5,421 bases of DNA from Burkholderiales bacterium (GTDB lineage Bacteria; Pseudomonadota; Gammaproteobacteria; Burkholderiales; SG8-39): assembly GCA_017880745.1 (NCBI GenBank), contig JADGRR010000246.1, positions 1 to 5,421 of the forward strand. The letters are read 5' to 3'. The translations under genes and the position numbers were made by a program. Below the pieces are notes generated by a model. It did not search any database. It was not told the DNA's origin and saw nothing but the letters and a program-made list of their open reading frames with translations. The number at the start of each line of letters is the position of its first letter. The stretch's first letter is position 1. Below, in pieces: positions 1-5,298 of this stretch.

Positions 1-45
1 ATCGGCCTGCACCGCGAGCAGTTTCTTCGCTTTTTCCAGAGTCAT
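1..45 (-). CDS. Start of an unidentified gene, running off the left edge
   Basis: Fifteen codons are visible, beginning ATG at 45 and reading MTLEKAKKLLAVQAD. A purine-rich Shine-Dalgarno sequence (GAGGA, about 52-56) lies a suitable distance upstream. The segment looks like an amphipathic, lysine-rich helix with no signal peptide, so a small cytoplasmic protein is plausible. It points the same way as the respiratory operon but is separated from the SCO stop by about 190 bases rich in inverted repeats, so it may be a separate transcription unit. The family cannot be recognised from so few residues. The start is moderately supported and the function is unknown. Confidence 0.4.
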   Translation of the reverse strand, partial: MTLEKAKKLLAVQAD

Positions 46-65
46 CGCCGCGTCCTCATTCACAA

Positions 66-116
66 CACGAGGGGATATCCCCCGAGGGGACTTCCTTCAG
101 GGCGCATCCCCTCGTG
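66..116. repeat. Inverted repeat, possible terminator or leader hairpin
   Basis: CACGAGGGGAT (66-76) is matched perfectly by ATCCCCTCGTG (106-116), giving 11-bp arms around a 29-base loop. Inside it are a 12-bp palindrome, GGGGATATCCCC (71-82), and a smaller stem, TCCCC-cga-GGGGA (78-90), so several folds exclude each other. It lies 118 bases after the SCO stop and about 20 bases before the ATG at 45. On the plus strand the stem is followed by CTTTCCTATTT. On the minus strand only a weak TTGTG follows, so a canonical Rho-independent terminator for the operon is not clearly supported. It could be a terminator, an operator or a 5'-leader structure for the left-hand gene. Confidence 0.6.
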
Positions 117-123
117 CTTTCCT

Positions 124-158
124 ATTTCAGGGGTCATTTCGGCAATTCTGAAATGGCC
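124..158. repeat. Overlapping inverted repeats in the intergenic region
   Basis: ATTTCAG (124-130) pairs with CTGAAAT (148-154). A second copy of ATTTC (136-140) can pair with the same right arm, GAAAT (150-154). The inner stem extends to GGTCATTTC/GAAATGGCC (132-140/150-158) with one G-U pair on the plus strand. The two stems compete for one arm. No T-run follows on either strand. The role is unknown; it sits between the SCO stop and the inverted repeat at 66-116. Confidence 0.4.
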
Positions 159-233
159 TCATAGTGACTCGGTGGCGCCTCTGCAGCGACGAATCGCGCA
201 GCCGCTGGGACAAGCCGGTCGGATCGATGCGCA

Positions 234-1148
234 TCAAGCGCTCGAGCGCCTCGCCGAGCGTCTGCGCGCCAACCATTCGCTGAGGAAGAACCAGATGATC
301 CAAAGCAGGAAGGTCACGCCGCCGGCGATCTCGATCACGAGTCCGTAGCTTACGCGATACTTGCCGGTGCGCGGGTCATATACCGAGCACAGTATTCGTA
401 CCTGCTCGATGATCGCGGACAGGTTGATAGCGTCGGCAACGGGGGTGCCGGTGATGAGTTGCTTGAGTGGTTCGGTAAGGTCGTTGGCGGAGTAGTCCTC
501 GCCGTAAATCTGGCGATACACGCGCCCCTCGGCGTCAACCACGCTGACCTGCAGCAGGTGGTCGAAACCCGCCGCGGTGGCGACAAAGGCGAAGCCGAAG
601 TCACGCGCCAGATCCGGCACGATGGCAGCGGGCGGGCTGAGAAATTCCCAGTTGGGTGAGTTGATGCCGTATTGGGCAGCGAAGGATTTGAGCGCCTGCG
701 GCGAGTCGGCCGGCTGGTTGAAACCGATGCTGATCACATTGAACCGGCCATCGCCGAGGGCCGCGCGTGCAACCGACGTCGCCTTTTGCAGCGCCCGGGT
801 GGTCGTTGGGCAGACCTGAAAACAGCCGGTGTAGATGAAGCTCACCAGCAGCGGTTTGCCGCGGTAGCTCGACAGGCGAACGGCGTGCCCCTCGCGGTCC
901 TGAAGCGTGTAGTCGCCGATGGCGCGCCCCACTGCGGCCTGGCTGCCACGCAAGGCGGCAGTCTGGTCCAGGGCGGGAGCGTACGCCGGCGCGACGGCCG
1001 CGCCCGGCGTAGCGCCGTCCAGGGCCGCGGCAGGGACGCCCACGCAACAAAGTATTGCCAGCGTTGTGCGGGCATAAAGGCGGCGCCAGCGGCTGTGAGC
1101 GGCGGGGCCGGTGTATGCCGCCGGGAATTGCGCTCGGATAGGCTGCAT
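234..1148 (-). CDS. senC: SCO1/SenC family copper chaperone for CuA assembly, membrane-anchored
   Basis: This is a 304-residue thioredoxin-fold copper protein that loads or reduces the CuA centre of oxidase subunit II on the periplasmic side. The copper motif C109-F-Q-V-C113-P is intact, and the third ligand H197 lies in F-D-H about 85 residues on, as in SCO proteins. An N-terminal hydrophobic segment (about 25-43) is a signal or anchor. A second segment (about 271-290) followed by an Arg-rich tail makes it double-anchored. Between fold and tail lies a C254-S-V-Y-D-P-R-T-G-K-Y block, as I recall from some proteobacterial SCO proteins. The ATG at 1148 lacks a clear Shine-Dalgarno sequence. A TTG at 1199, giving 321 residues, has AGGA five bases upstream and lies 11 bases after the cyoE stop, so it is a serious alternative. 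The reading frame stays open far into cyoE, but that part is a shadow. The family assignment is firm and the exact start is not. Confidence 0.9.
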   Translation of the reverse strand: MQPIRAQFPAAYTGPAAHSRWRRLYARTTLAILCCVGVPAAALDGATPGAAVAPAYAPALDQTAALRGSQAAVGRAIGDYTLQDREGHAVRLSSYRGKPLLVSFIYTGCFQVCPTTTRALQKATSVARAALGDGRFNVISIGFNQPADSPQALKSFAAQYGINSPNWEFLSPPAAIVPDLARDFGFAFVATAAGFDHLLQVSVVDAEGRVYRQIYGEDYSANDLTEPLKQLITGTPVADAINLSAIIEQVRILCSVYDPRTGKYRVSYGLVIEIAGGVTFLLWIIWFFLSEWLARRRSARRSSA

Positions 1149-1198
1149 ACGTTGACGAAGCCAGTTCGTTCCGGGCTTGGCCGCGGCAATCGGGCGCA

Positions 1199-1208
1199 AG
1201 CGGTTCCT
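1199..1208 (-). promoter_or_regulatory. Shine-Dalgarno and alternative TTG start for the SCO gene
   Basis: Read on the minus strand, AGGA (1208-1205) is followed after five bases by TTG (1199-1197), in frame with the SCO protein and just after the cyoE TGA (1211-1213). This is better placed for initiation than the ATG at 1148, which has no purine-rich motif in the preceding 20 bases. Using it would add 17 residues to the cytoplasmic N-terminus and leave an 11-base gap after cyoE, in keeping with translational coupling. Confidence 0.45.
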
Positions 1209-1210
1209 GC

Positions 1211-2101
1211 TCAGAACAGCAGCGCGTCGGTCATCGCTGCCACAAGCAACAGGCTCAGTTGAGCCAGCGACGCGTGGAACGAACTCATCGCCGTCTTGCG
1301 GCTGGGCGCGCGCGCCAGTTGCCACGCTTTGCGAATGAAATGGACACCGCCGGCCAGGGCACCAGCGAAATAGATCAGGCCCGCCCCGAAGAACACAGGC
1401 AGCAGCGAAACGCCGACCAGCGCGAGGGTGCTGGCGAATACGATTTGCGCGGCGCGTGCATTTCCGACGACCACCGGCAGCATCGGCACGCCCGCCGTTT
1501 CGTAGTCGGAACTGTTGGCGATGGCAAGGCTCCAGAAATGGGGCGGTGTCCATAGGAACAGCACCAGCGCGAGCAGGAGCGGCACCGCGCCAAGTTCCGG
1601 ATTCGCCGCCGCGGCGCCTGCGAGCACGGAAAAACTGCCCGCCAGCCCGCCGACGACGATGTTGAGCCAGGTGCGGCGCTTGAGCCAAACGGTGTAGACG
1701 ACGGCGTAGAAGAATGCGCCGAGGAAGACATACAGCGCGGCGAGCGGATTGGTCGCATACCACGCCGCCGCGACCGACCCCGCAAGCAGGATGCCAATCA
1801 GCGCCAGCCATGCCGGCGTATGCGGCAGCTCGCCGGTAGCGAAGGCGCGGCCGCGGGTACGCAGCATCAAGCGGTCGGTGTCGTACTCTATGTACTGATT
1901 GAACGCACCTGCACTCGCCGAAGCGATCAGCACGGCGAGCGCGAGCACCGCGAGCGGGATCCCGCCCGGCCCGGCCCCGGGGGTGACGGCGAAGCCGGCC
2001 AAGGCGGTGATCATGATGACAAAACCGATGCGCAGCTTGAACAGCCCGAGGACCTTGCGCGCGAGGTGCGCGGCGTCGTTGCTGCGTAGCGTCGTGTCCA
2101 T
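1211..2101 (-). CDS. cyoE: Protohaem IX farnesyltransferase (haem O synthase)
   Basis: A 296-residue integral membrane prenyltransferase of the UbiA superfamily (also called CtaB), which attaches farnesyl to haem B to give haem O. The length is normal. The diphosphate/Mg-binding loop is clear: N68-x3-E72-x-D74-x-D76-R-x-M79-x-R81-T82, followed by R85. The second conserved loop W-L-K-R-R-T-W-L-N-I-V-V-G-G (about 139-152) and the L-W-T-P-P-H-F-W block (183-190) with D199-Y-E-T-A-G-V-P-M-L-P are typical of CyoE. A86 replaces the usual proline after the R-T-x-x-R motif, a minor change. The start ATG at 2101 has AGG about nine bases upstream. It sits between subunit I and SCO, so it is an assembly gene of the same operon. 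Haem A would also need CtaA, which is not in the window, so the complex could carry haem O or B. Confidence 0.95.
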   Translation of the reverse strand: MDTTLRSNDAAHLARKVLGLFKLRIGFVIMITALAGFAVTPGAGPGGIPLAVLALAVLIASASAGAFNQYIEYDTDRLMLRTRGRAFATGELPHTPAWLALIGILLAGSVAAAWYATNPLAALYVFLGAFFYAVVYTVWLKRRTWLNIVVGGLAGSFSVLAGAAAANPELGAVPLLLALVLFLWTPPHFWSLAIANSSDYETAGVPMLPVVVGNARAAQIVFASTLALVGVSLLPVFFGAGLIYFAGALAGGVHFIRKAWQLARAPSRKTAMSSFHASLAQLSLLLVAAMTDALLF

Positions 2102-2142
2102 GTTTGCCTGTATACGGTCTACATGTTATGCCAACGCGTGCA

Positions 2143-2172
2143 ATCGGTCGAAACATCGTTGTTCCGACCGAT
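2143..2172 (-). promoter_or_regulatory. Intercistronic stem-loop between subunit I and cyoE
   Basis: On the minus-strand transcript ATCGGTCGGAAC pairs with GTTTCGACCGAT around a six-base loop. The stem is 12 bp with one G-U pair; on the plus strand the same position is an A-C mismatch, so the fold is better in the operon's own RNA. It lies in the 100-base gap after the subunit I stop (2202). No T-run follows, so it is not a classical terminator. An RNA-stability, processing or attenuation element that lowers expression of the assembly genes relative to the structural genes is an inference. I see no convincing sigma-70 promoter in this gap. Confidence 0.6.
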
Positions 2173-2201
2173 GCATTACCGCATTCATCTCCGGCACGGA
2201 C

Positions 2202-3893
2202 TCAAGCGAGGCCCCAGACCTGGGACAGATACTTCCAGTTGATGAAGTAATACAGCACGAACGCTACCAAAAACACCGACGCCAGGGCAAATGTGCCCGG
2301 CGCCGCGAAGCCGGCCGATCCATGCCCCTCGAGCGCGAGGGTGGAGGGGACGAGCGGAATTGGCACCGTCGTCTGGCTGATCGCGCCGACGTCCAGTTTC
2401 TTGCCCCAGAGCAGCGAGCCGACGGTAATGTAAATGTAGATTGCGCCGCCGGTGATGGCCATCAAACCCGCAATTCCGACTAGCCCCATCATCAGATAGG
2501 CGGCGCCGGGAAACTCGTAGGCAAGCGGCGAGCCGCCCATGGCTAGGTCCCAGTGGCGGCGCGGGACGCCGAGGGTGCCTGCCCCCATCATCACCAGCAC
2601 GAAGAAATACATCGACAGGCCGAACAGGTAAGGCTGCAGCTTCGCCAGGCCCGGGTTGATCATTTCGCGCTTGAACAGCACCGGTATCAGGAAATAGGTC
2701 AGCGCCATAAACGAAAGCGTGGTGCCGATCACCACCGTGGCATGGAAGTGGCCGGGGACGTAGATGGTGTTATGGATGATCATGTTCAATTGTTCCGTGC
2801 CCATCATCACCCCGGAGATGCCGCCGAGGAAACCGAAGCCGATCAGGGAAATGAACATTCCGGAGAACACCGGATTGCCCCACGGCGCTTTTCTGAGCCA
2901 TTCGAACAGGCCTTTGGTGAATCCTTTCTTGCGCTGCGCCACTTCGATGGCGCCGGGAATGGTGAGGCCGTGGATCATCGAAGCGAGCACGGCGAAGTAC
3001 ATGAAGTAGCTGGTATTGACAACCTTCCATTCGGTGCTCAGTCCGGGATCCGCCAGCAGGTGATGCGCGCTCGCCAGTTGCAGGAACAGGATATAGAGCA
3101 GGAAGGCGCCGCGGCTCACGCGCTCGGACATCGGTTTGGCGCCGAAGCAGATGGCGGCGATGGCGTACCAGATCGAAATGTGAGCCGCGACGTTGATTTG
3201 CTGCGAGGAGTGGCCAAAGGCCCACCAGATCGTACGATACATCAGCGGATCCACTGCCTTGACGATGCCCACCGACATGAGGAAGGTGGGGATCAGGATG
3301 ATCGCGCCCGAGACGATGGTGAACACCGCGATGATGGCGGCAGTAATCGCGCCGAAAGTGACCAGCGACACCGAGCCCTGGTAGGTCTTCTCGGCCTTGG
3401 CCACGACGAGGGTGCCGAAGAAAACAAAGCAGCCGATCAGCGCGCCCACCGCAAACAGGATCAGGCCGAGATAGAACGCCGGCTCGGCCATCATCGGCAC
3501 GTAGGAGGTCATCATCACGCTCGATCCGCCCCTGAACACCGCGACGTTGGTCGTGACCGAGCCGATCAGCATCAGGGCGAAACCCAGCCAGGCAATTCGG
3601 GGCGTGGCGATGCGGCAGCGGAGCAAGGTCGAGGAACAGAAGTAGAGAACGGCGATTTCGAAGAATATGATCCAGAAGATCAGCATGTCGAGGCCGTGGG
3701 CGGTCAGCACCAGGTAAAAGGTGTCGGCAGCGAGCCAGTGCACTGCAGGCCAGCGGGTAAGTACTACTCCGATAGCCAGGACGCCGCCGAGCAGCAGGAA
3801 AACCACGCCGGCAACGGCATTGGCGAGTATCAGTTTCTCTGCCTGGCTCTCAAACTGGAGCCCGGAGCGCGGGCAGGTGCGATAGGTAGTCAT
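2202..3893 (-). CDS. Haem-copper oxidase superfamily subunit I, B-type-like; probable NO reductase catalytic subunit (NorY/sNOR-like)
   Basis: A 563-residue protein with about 13 predicted membrane helices. Low-spin haem ligands are H66 (helix II, T-A-H-G) and H384. The high-spin haem ligand is H382 (helix X, P-G-H-F-H). CuB ligands are H228 (helix VI) and H277-H278 (helix VII, A-H-H-L-L-A-D-P-G). The helix VI motif reads W-W-A-F-G-H228-S-S-Q-Q232 instead of G-H-P-x-V-Y, so the cross-linked catalytic tyrosine of A- and B-family oxygen reductases is replaced by Q232. In cNOR the equivalent position is a glutamate that binds FeB. Layout and CuA partner resemble ba3 oxidases, but loss of the tyrosine argues for NO reduction, as proposed for sNOR (NorY) of ammonia oxidisers. 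Databases often label such proteins cbb3- or ba3-type oxidase subunit I. The start ATG has an excellent AGGGGAGG site overlapping the upstream stop, with a 12-base gap. Superfamily membership is certain; NO reductase activity is inferred. Confidence 0.95.
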   Translation of the reverse strand: MTTYRTCPRSGLQFESQAEKLILANAVAGVVFLLLGGVLAIGVVLTRWPAVHWLAADTFYLVLTAHGLDMLIFWIIFFEIAVLYFCSSTLLRCRIATPRIAWLGFALMLIGSVTTNVAVFRGGSSVMMTSYVPMMAEPAFYLGLILFAVGALIGCFVFFGTLVVAKAEKTYQGSVSLVTFGAITAAIIAVFTIVSGAIILIPTFLMSVGIVKAVDPLMYRTIWWAFGHSSQQINVAAHISIWYAIAAICFGAKPMSERVSRGAFLLYILFLQLASAHHLLADPGLSTEWKVVNTSYFMYFAVLASMIHGLTIPGAIEVAQRKKGFTKGLFEWLRKAPWGNPVFSGMFISLIGFGFLGGISGVMMGTEQLNMIIHNTIYVPGHFHATVVIGTTLSFMALTYFLIPVLFKREMINPGLAKLQPYLFGLSMYFFVLVMMGAGTLGVPRRHWDLAMGGSPLAYEFPGAAYLMMGLVGIAGLMAITGGAIYIYITVGSLLWGKKLDVGAISQTTVPIPLVPSTLALEGHGSAGFAAPGTFALASVFLVAFVLYYFINWKYLSQVWGLA

Positions 3894-3905
3894 TGGCGCC
3901 TCCCC

Positions 3906-4445
3906 TTATTTGACGTAGATGCGGCCGGCCATGTTGGCATGGCCGATCCCGCAGTATTCGTTGCAAACGATGGAGAACGTTCCCGCCTGGTTCGGCGTCA
4001 CCTTCACCACATGCTCATAGCCCGGCACGACCTGGATGTTGATGTTGACGGGTTGCAGCGAAAAACCGTGGTTGTAGTCCATCGAGGTCAGATGCAGGCG
4101 ATAGGTCTTGTCTTTCTCCAACTCCAGAATTGGCCACCAATCCCAAAGACGGGCGATGAGATAAACGTCGCTGCCGGCGGGCGGATGCACCACCGGAATT
4201 TGTTTGTCGGTTTCCTTGCGCACGGTGTATTTGTCCACCACGGTCTGCGCCTTCGCCGTGTACATCTCGGGGGTGGTCTTGTAGGTCTCGGTCGACAGGT
4301 TCTGCTTGCCGTAGATATGCCAGCCAACCATCATGGCAAACATGATCATGCACCAGATAAAGGCAATCAGAATCCATGTCCCTTCGACACGATCCAACGG
4401 TTGTTTCCACCAGAGTCGTTCTGACGGCGGCAGTATTGCGCTCAT
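3906..4445 (-). CDS. Haem-copper oxidase subunit II with intact CuA site (NorS-like)
   Basis: A 179-residue protein with one N-terminal membrane helix (about 22-42) and a periplasmic cupredoxin domain. All CuA ligands are present: H126 (D-Y-N-H-G-F-S-L), then C161-N-E163-Y-C165-G-I-G-H169-A-N-M172. The aromatic patch L-W101-x-W103-W104-P fits an electron-entry surface for a soluble cytochrome c or cupredoxin. The single helix and short length match B-type (ba3-like) subunit II rather than two-helix A-type CoxB. No haem c motif (CxxCH) is present, unlike NorC of cNOR. The start ATG at 4445 is preceded by AAGGGGTGGG. It lies 45 bases after the small-subunit stop and 12 bases before subunit I. 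CuA implies that electrons enter from the periplasm and that SCO is the assembly partner. Confidence 0.95.
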   Translation of the reverse strand: MSAILPPSERLWWKQPLDRVEGTWILIAFIWCMIMFAMMVGWHIYGKQNLSTETYKTTPEMYTAKAQTVVDKYTVRKETDKQIPVVHPPAGSDVYLIARLWDWWPILELEKDKTYRLHLTSMDYNHGFSLQPVNINIQVVPGYEHVVKVTPNQAGTFSIVCNEYCGIGHANMAGRIYVK

Positions 4446-4490
4446 ATTCCCACCCCTTGCTCAAAAAACGCGCGATGTATCGATAGATGC

Positions 4491-4643
4491 TTATTTGGCA
4501 AGGGGAACCGTCAGAATTTCTATGACGCCCCAGAGGGTGTAGACCACCATGGGAACCATGACGCCGAAAAACAGCAGCAGGAAGGGGTTGTCCAGAAATT
4601 TCTGCATCATAGGGATTGGCTCTTCCTGAGATTGGCTGTTCAT
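4491..4643 (-). CDS. Small single-helix membrane protein, probable accessory oxidase/NOR subunit
   Basis: A 50-residue ORF, first gene of the operon. It begins MNSQSQEEPIPMMQKFLDNP, a polar N-terminus, and continues with a hydrophobic helix (about 21-46) rich in L, F, V and M, ending P-L-A-K. AGAGG lies eight bases before the ATG. Position just ahead of subunit II matches the small subunit IIa (CbaD-like) of ba3 oxidases, which is also one short helix placed next to subunits II and I. Sequence identity to that family cannot be judged here. Hydrophobicity, the ribosome site and operon position make it a real gene that length cut-offs would miss. Confidence 0.75.
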   Translation of the reverse strand: MNSQSQEEPIPMMQKFLDNPFLLLFFGVMVPMVVYTLWGVIEILTVPLAK

Positions 4644-4716
4644 TTTTGTGGCCTCTTCTGTAGTGGTGTTGTTTATCGCAAAGGCCGGCGGCGCCGACCC
4701 GCCCCGGTTCCGATGG

Positions 4717-4758
4717 ACTCTACTGAATGGCTTCGCAGAATGATTTAACTTAGGTCAA
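4717..4758 (-). promoter_or_regulatory. Predicted operon promoter with FNR/DNR-type box
   Basis: TTAAC-TTAG-GTCAA on the plus strand (4745-4758) matches the FNR/ANR/DNR consensus TTGAT-N4-ATCAA or GTCAA in eight of ten half-site positions, counting GTCAA as a perfect half. On the minus strand TAGAGT (4722-4717) is a possible -10 element (4/6 to TATAAT). This gives a start near 4710, and the box centre (4751.5) then falls exactly at -41.5, the class II activator position. The untranslated leader would be 67 bases. No good -35 hexamer is seen, as expected for an activator-dependent promoter. It is a prediction from pattern only; the -10 was chosen among several possible. Confidence 0.55.
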
Positions 4759-4863
4759 AGAATACGAAACTGCGGCGCGGGAGGAAGAGACCATGACGCT
4801 AACAATGTCTTGTCGCAGACATCATTCGGCGGCCCAGGTGCACAAGCACCGGCGGGGGTGAAA

Positions 4864-5148
4864 CAGCAAAAAATCGAAACAGCGGCGCAAGGCGTGCTCG
4901 ATGCGCGCTGAGTTCCCTGGCGCCTCGCTGGTCGGCCGGTGCGATCCGCTGACCATACCGCCTGTTTTGGCGAGGGCCCATCACCAGCTCGACGCGGCCG
5001 TGCATGCCGTCTACGGCAAGAGGAGCTTTAGGAACGACGCCGCGCGCGTGGCGTTCTTGTCGAGCTATGGCGGAAATTCACGAGTCTCCTGCGGGCCGGC
5101 AGGATACAGGCGGTGACGCGGACATCGGGAAAGAAACAGCAGGCATAG
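4864..5148 (+). pseudogene. Decayed 3' end of a restriction-modification DNA methyltransferase (MmeI/YeeA-like C-terminus)
   Basis: Three consecutive reading segments join into one familiar C-terminus. The first, 4864-4908, gives Q-Q-K-I-E-T-A-A-Q-G-V-L-D-A-R and then hits TGA (4909-4911). The second, 4907-5059 in another frame, carries A-E-F-P-G-A-S-L, C-D-P-L-T-I-P-P, H-H-Q-L-D-A-A-V-H-A-V-Y-G-K and R-N-D-A-A-R-V-A-F-L. The third, 5062-5148, resumes with E-L-W-R-K-F-T-S-L-L and ends at TAG. From memory, intact members read D-A-R-x-x-F-P-x-A-S-L-A-D-L-Y-D-P-L-T-M-P and end F-L-F-E-L-Y-x-K. A 2-base loss in the GC run near 4908 and a 1-base loss near 5060 explain the breaks. No 5' part, methylase motifs or start remain. 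Similar residues may extend up to about 4801. Family call is from recalled motifs, not a search. Confidence 0.7.
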
Positions 5149-5253
5149 TGGGTAAACCTGCTGGAGAATGGCTCTACGCCTGACTTTCAGGCATCCCACC
5201 GTTGAGCGATTCCGGCAGTCCAGGGCGCCTGAATAAAGACGTATGATGTCGAT

Positions 5254-5278
5254 GGAACCTAATCTGTCGCCATTCGTT
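5254..5278 (+). promoter_or_regulatory. Predicted ECF-sigma-type promoter for the sigma factor gene
   Basis: GGAACC (5254-5259) followed by CGTT (5275-5278) gives GGAAC-N16-CGTT, the -35/-10 arrangement used by many ECF sigma factors. It lies directly upstream of an ECF sigma gene, so autoregulation is a natural reading. The start site would be near 5285-5287, giving a very short leader that begins almost at the Shine-Dalgarno sequence. It is a pattern match only. Confidence 0.5.
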
Positions 5279-5286
5279 TATAGGAT

Positions 5287-5295
5287 GAGGTGATC
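5287..5295 (+). promoter_or_regulatory. Strong Shine-Dalgarno that sets the sigma factor start
   Basis: GAGGTGATC matches nine consecutive bases of the complement to the 16S rRNA 3' end. Its GAGG core ends eight bases before the GTG at 5299, which favours that start over the in-frame GTG at 5290. An in-frame TAG at 5281 excludes any start further upstream. Confidence 0.7.
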
Positions 5296-5298
5296 GGT

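Noticed and set aside
160..300. Alternative minus-strand frame continuing past the SCO stop
   Set aside because: It has no start codon with a ribosome site and no recognisable protein content; it is Arg/Ala-rich noise of a GC-rich region.
1200..2156. Open upstream extension of the SCO frame through cyoE, which would give a 640-residue protein
   Set aside because: The extension overlaps all of cyoE, is Arg/Ala/Gly-rich low-complexity sequence and has no SCO-like content. Only the last 300 or so residues are SCO.
2553..4424. Long plus-strand open frame (623 codons) opposite subunits I and II
   Set aside because: Its protein is rich in H, D, E, Q and R with no recognisable domain, and it lies antisense to two certain genes. 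High GC makes such mirror frames common.
2202..4445. Identity as a cbb3 (C-family) or A-type cytochrome c oxidase
   Set aside because: A cbb3 enzyme would have FixO/FixP haem c subunits, not a CuA subunit II. A-type enzymes have a two-helix subunit II, a subunit III gene and G-H-P-E-V-Y in helix VI, none of which is seen.
4446..4490. T6 run on the minus strand between the small gene and subunit II, as a possible terminator
   Set aside because: No stable stem precedes it; CGAT-ATCG would need a two-base loop. The genes are close and functionally linked.
4793..4861. Plus-strand 22-codon ORF with a good GGAGGAAG ribosome site, rich in His and Arg
   Set aside because: It overlaps the probable upstream part of the methyltransferase remnant in another frame, has no membrane segment or leader-peptide logic, and no gene follows that it could regulate.
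5178..5192. GCCTGA-ctt-TCAGGC hairpin after the pseudogene
   Set aside because: The stem is only 6 bp with no T-run, so it is too weak to call a terminator.
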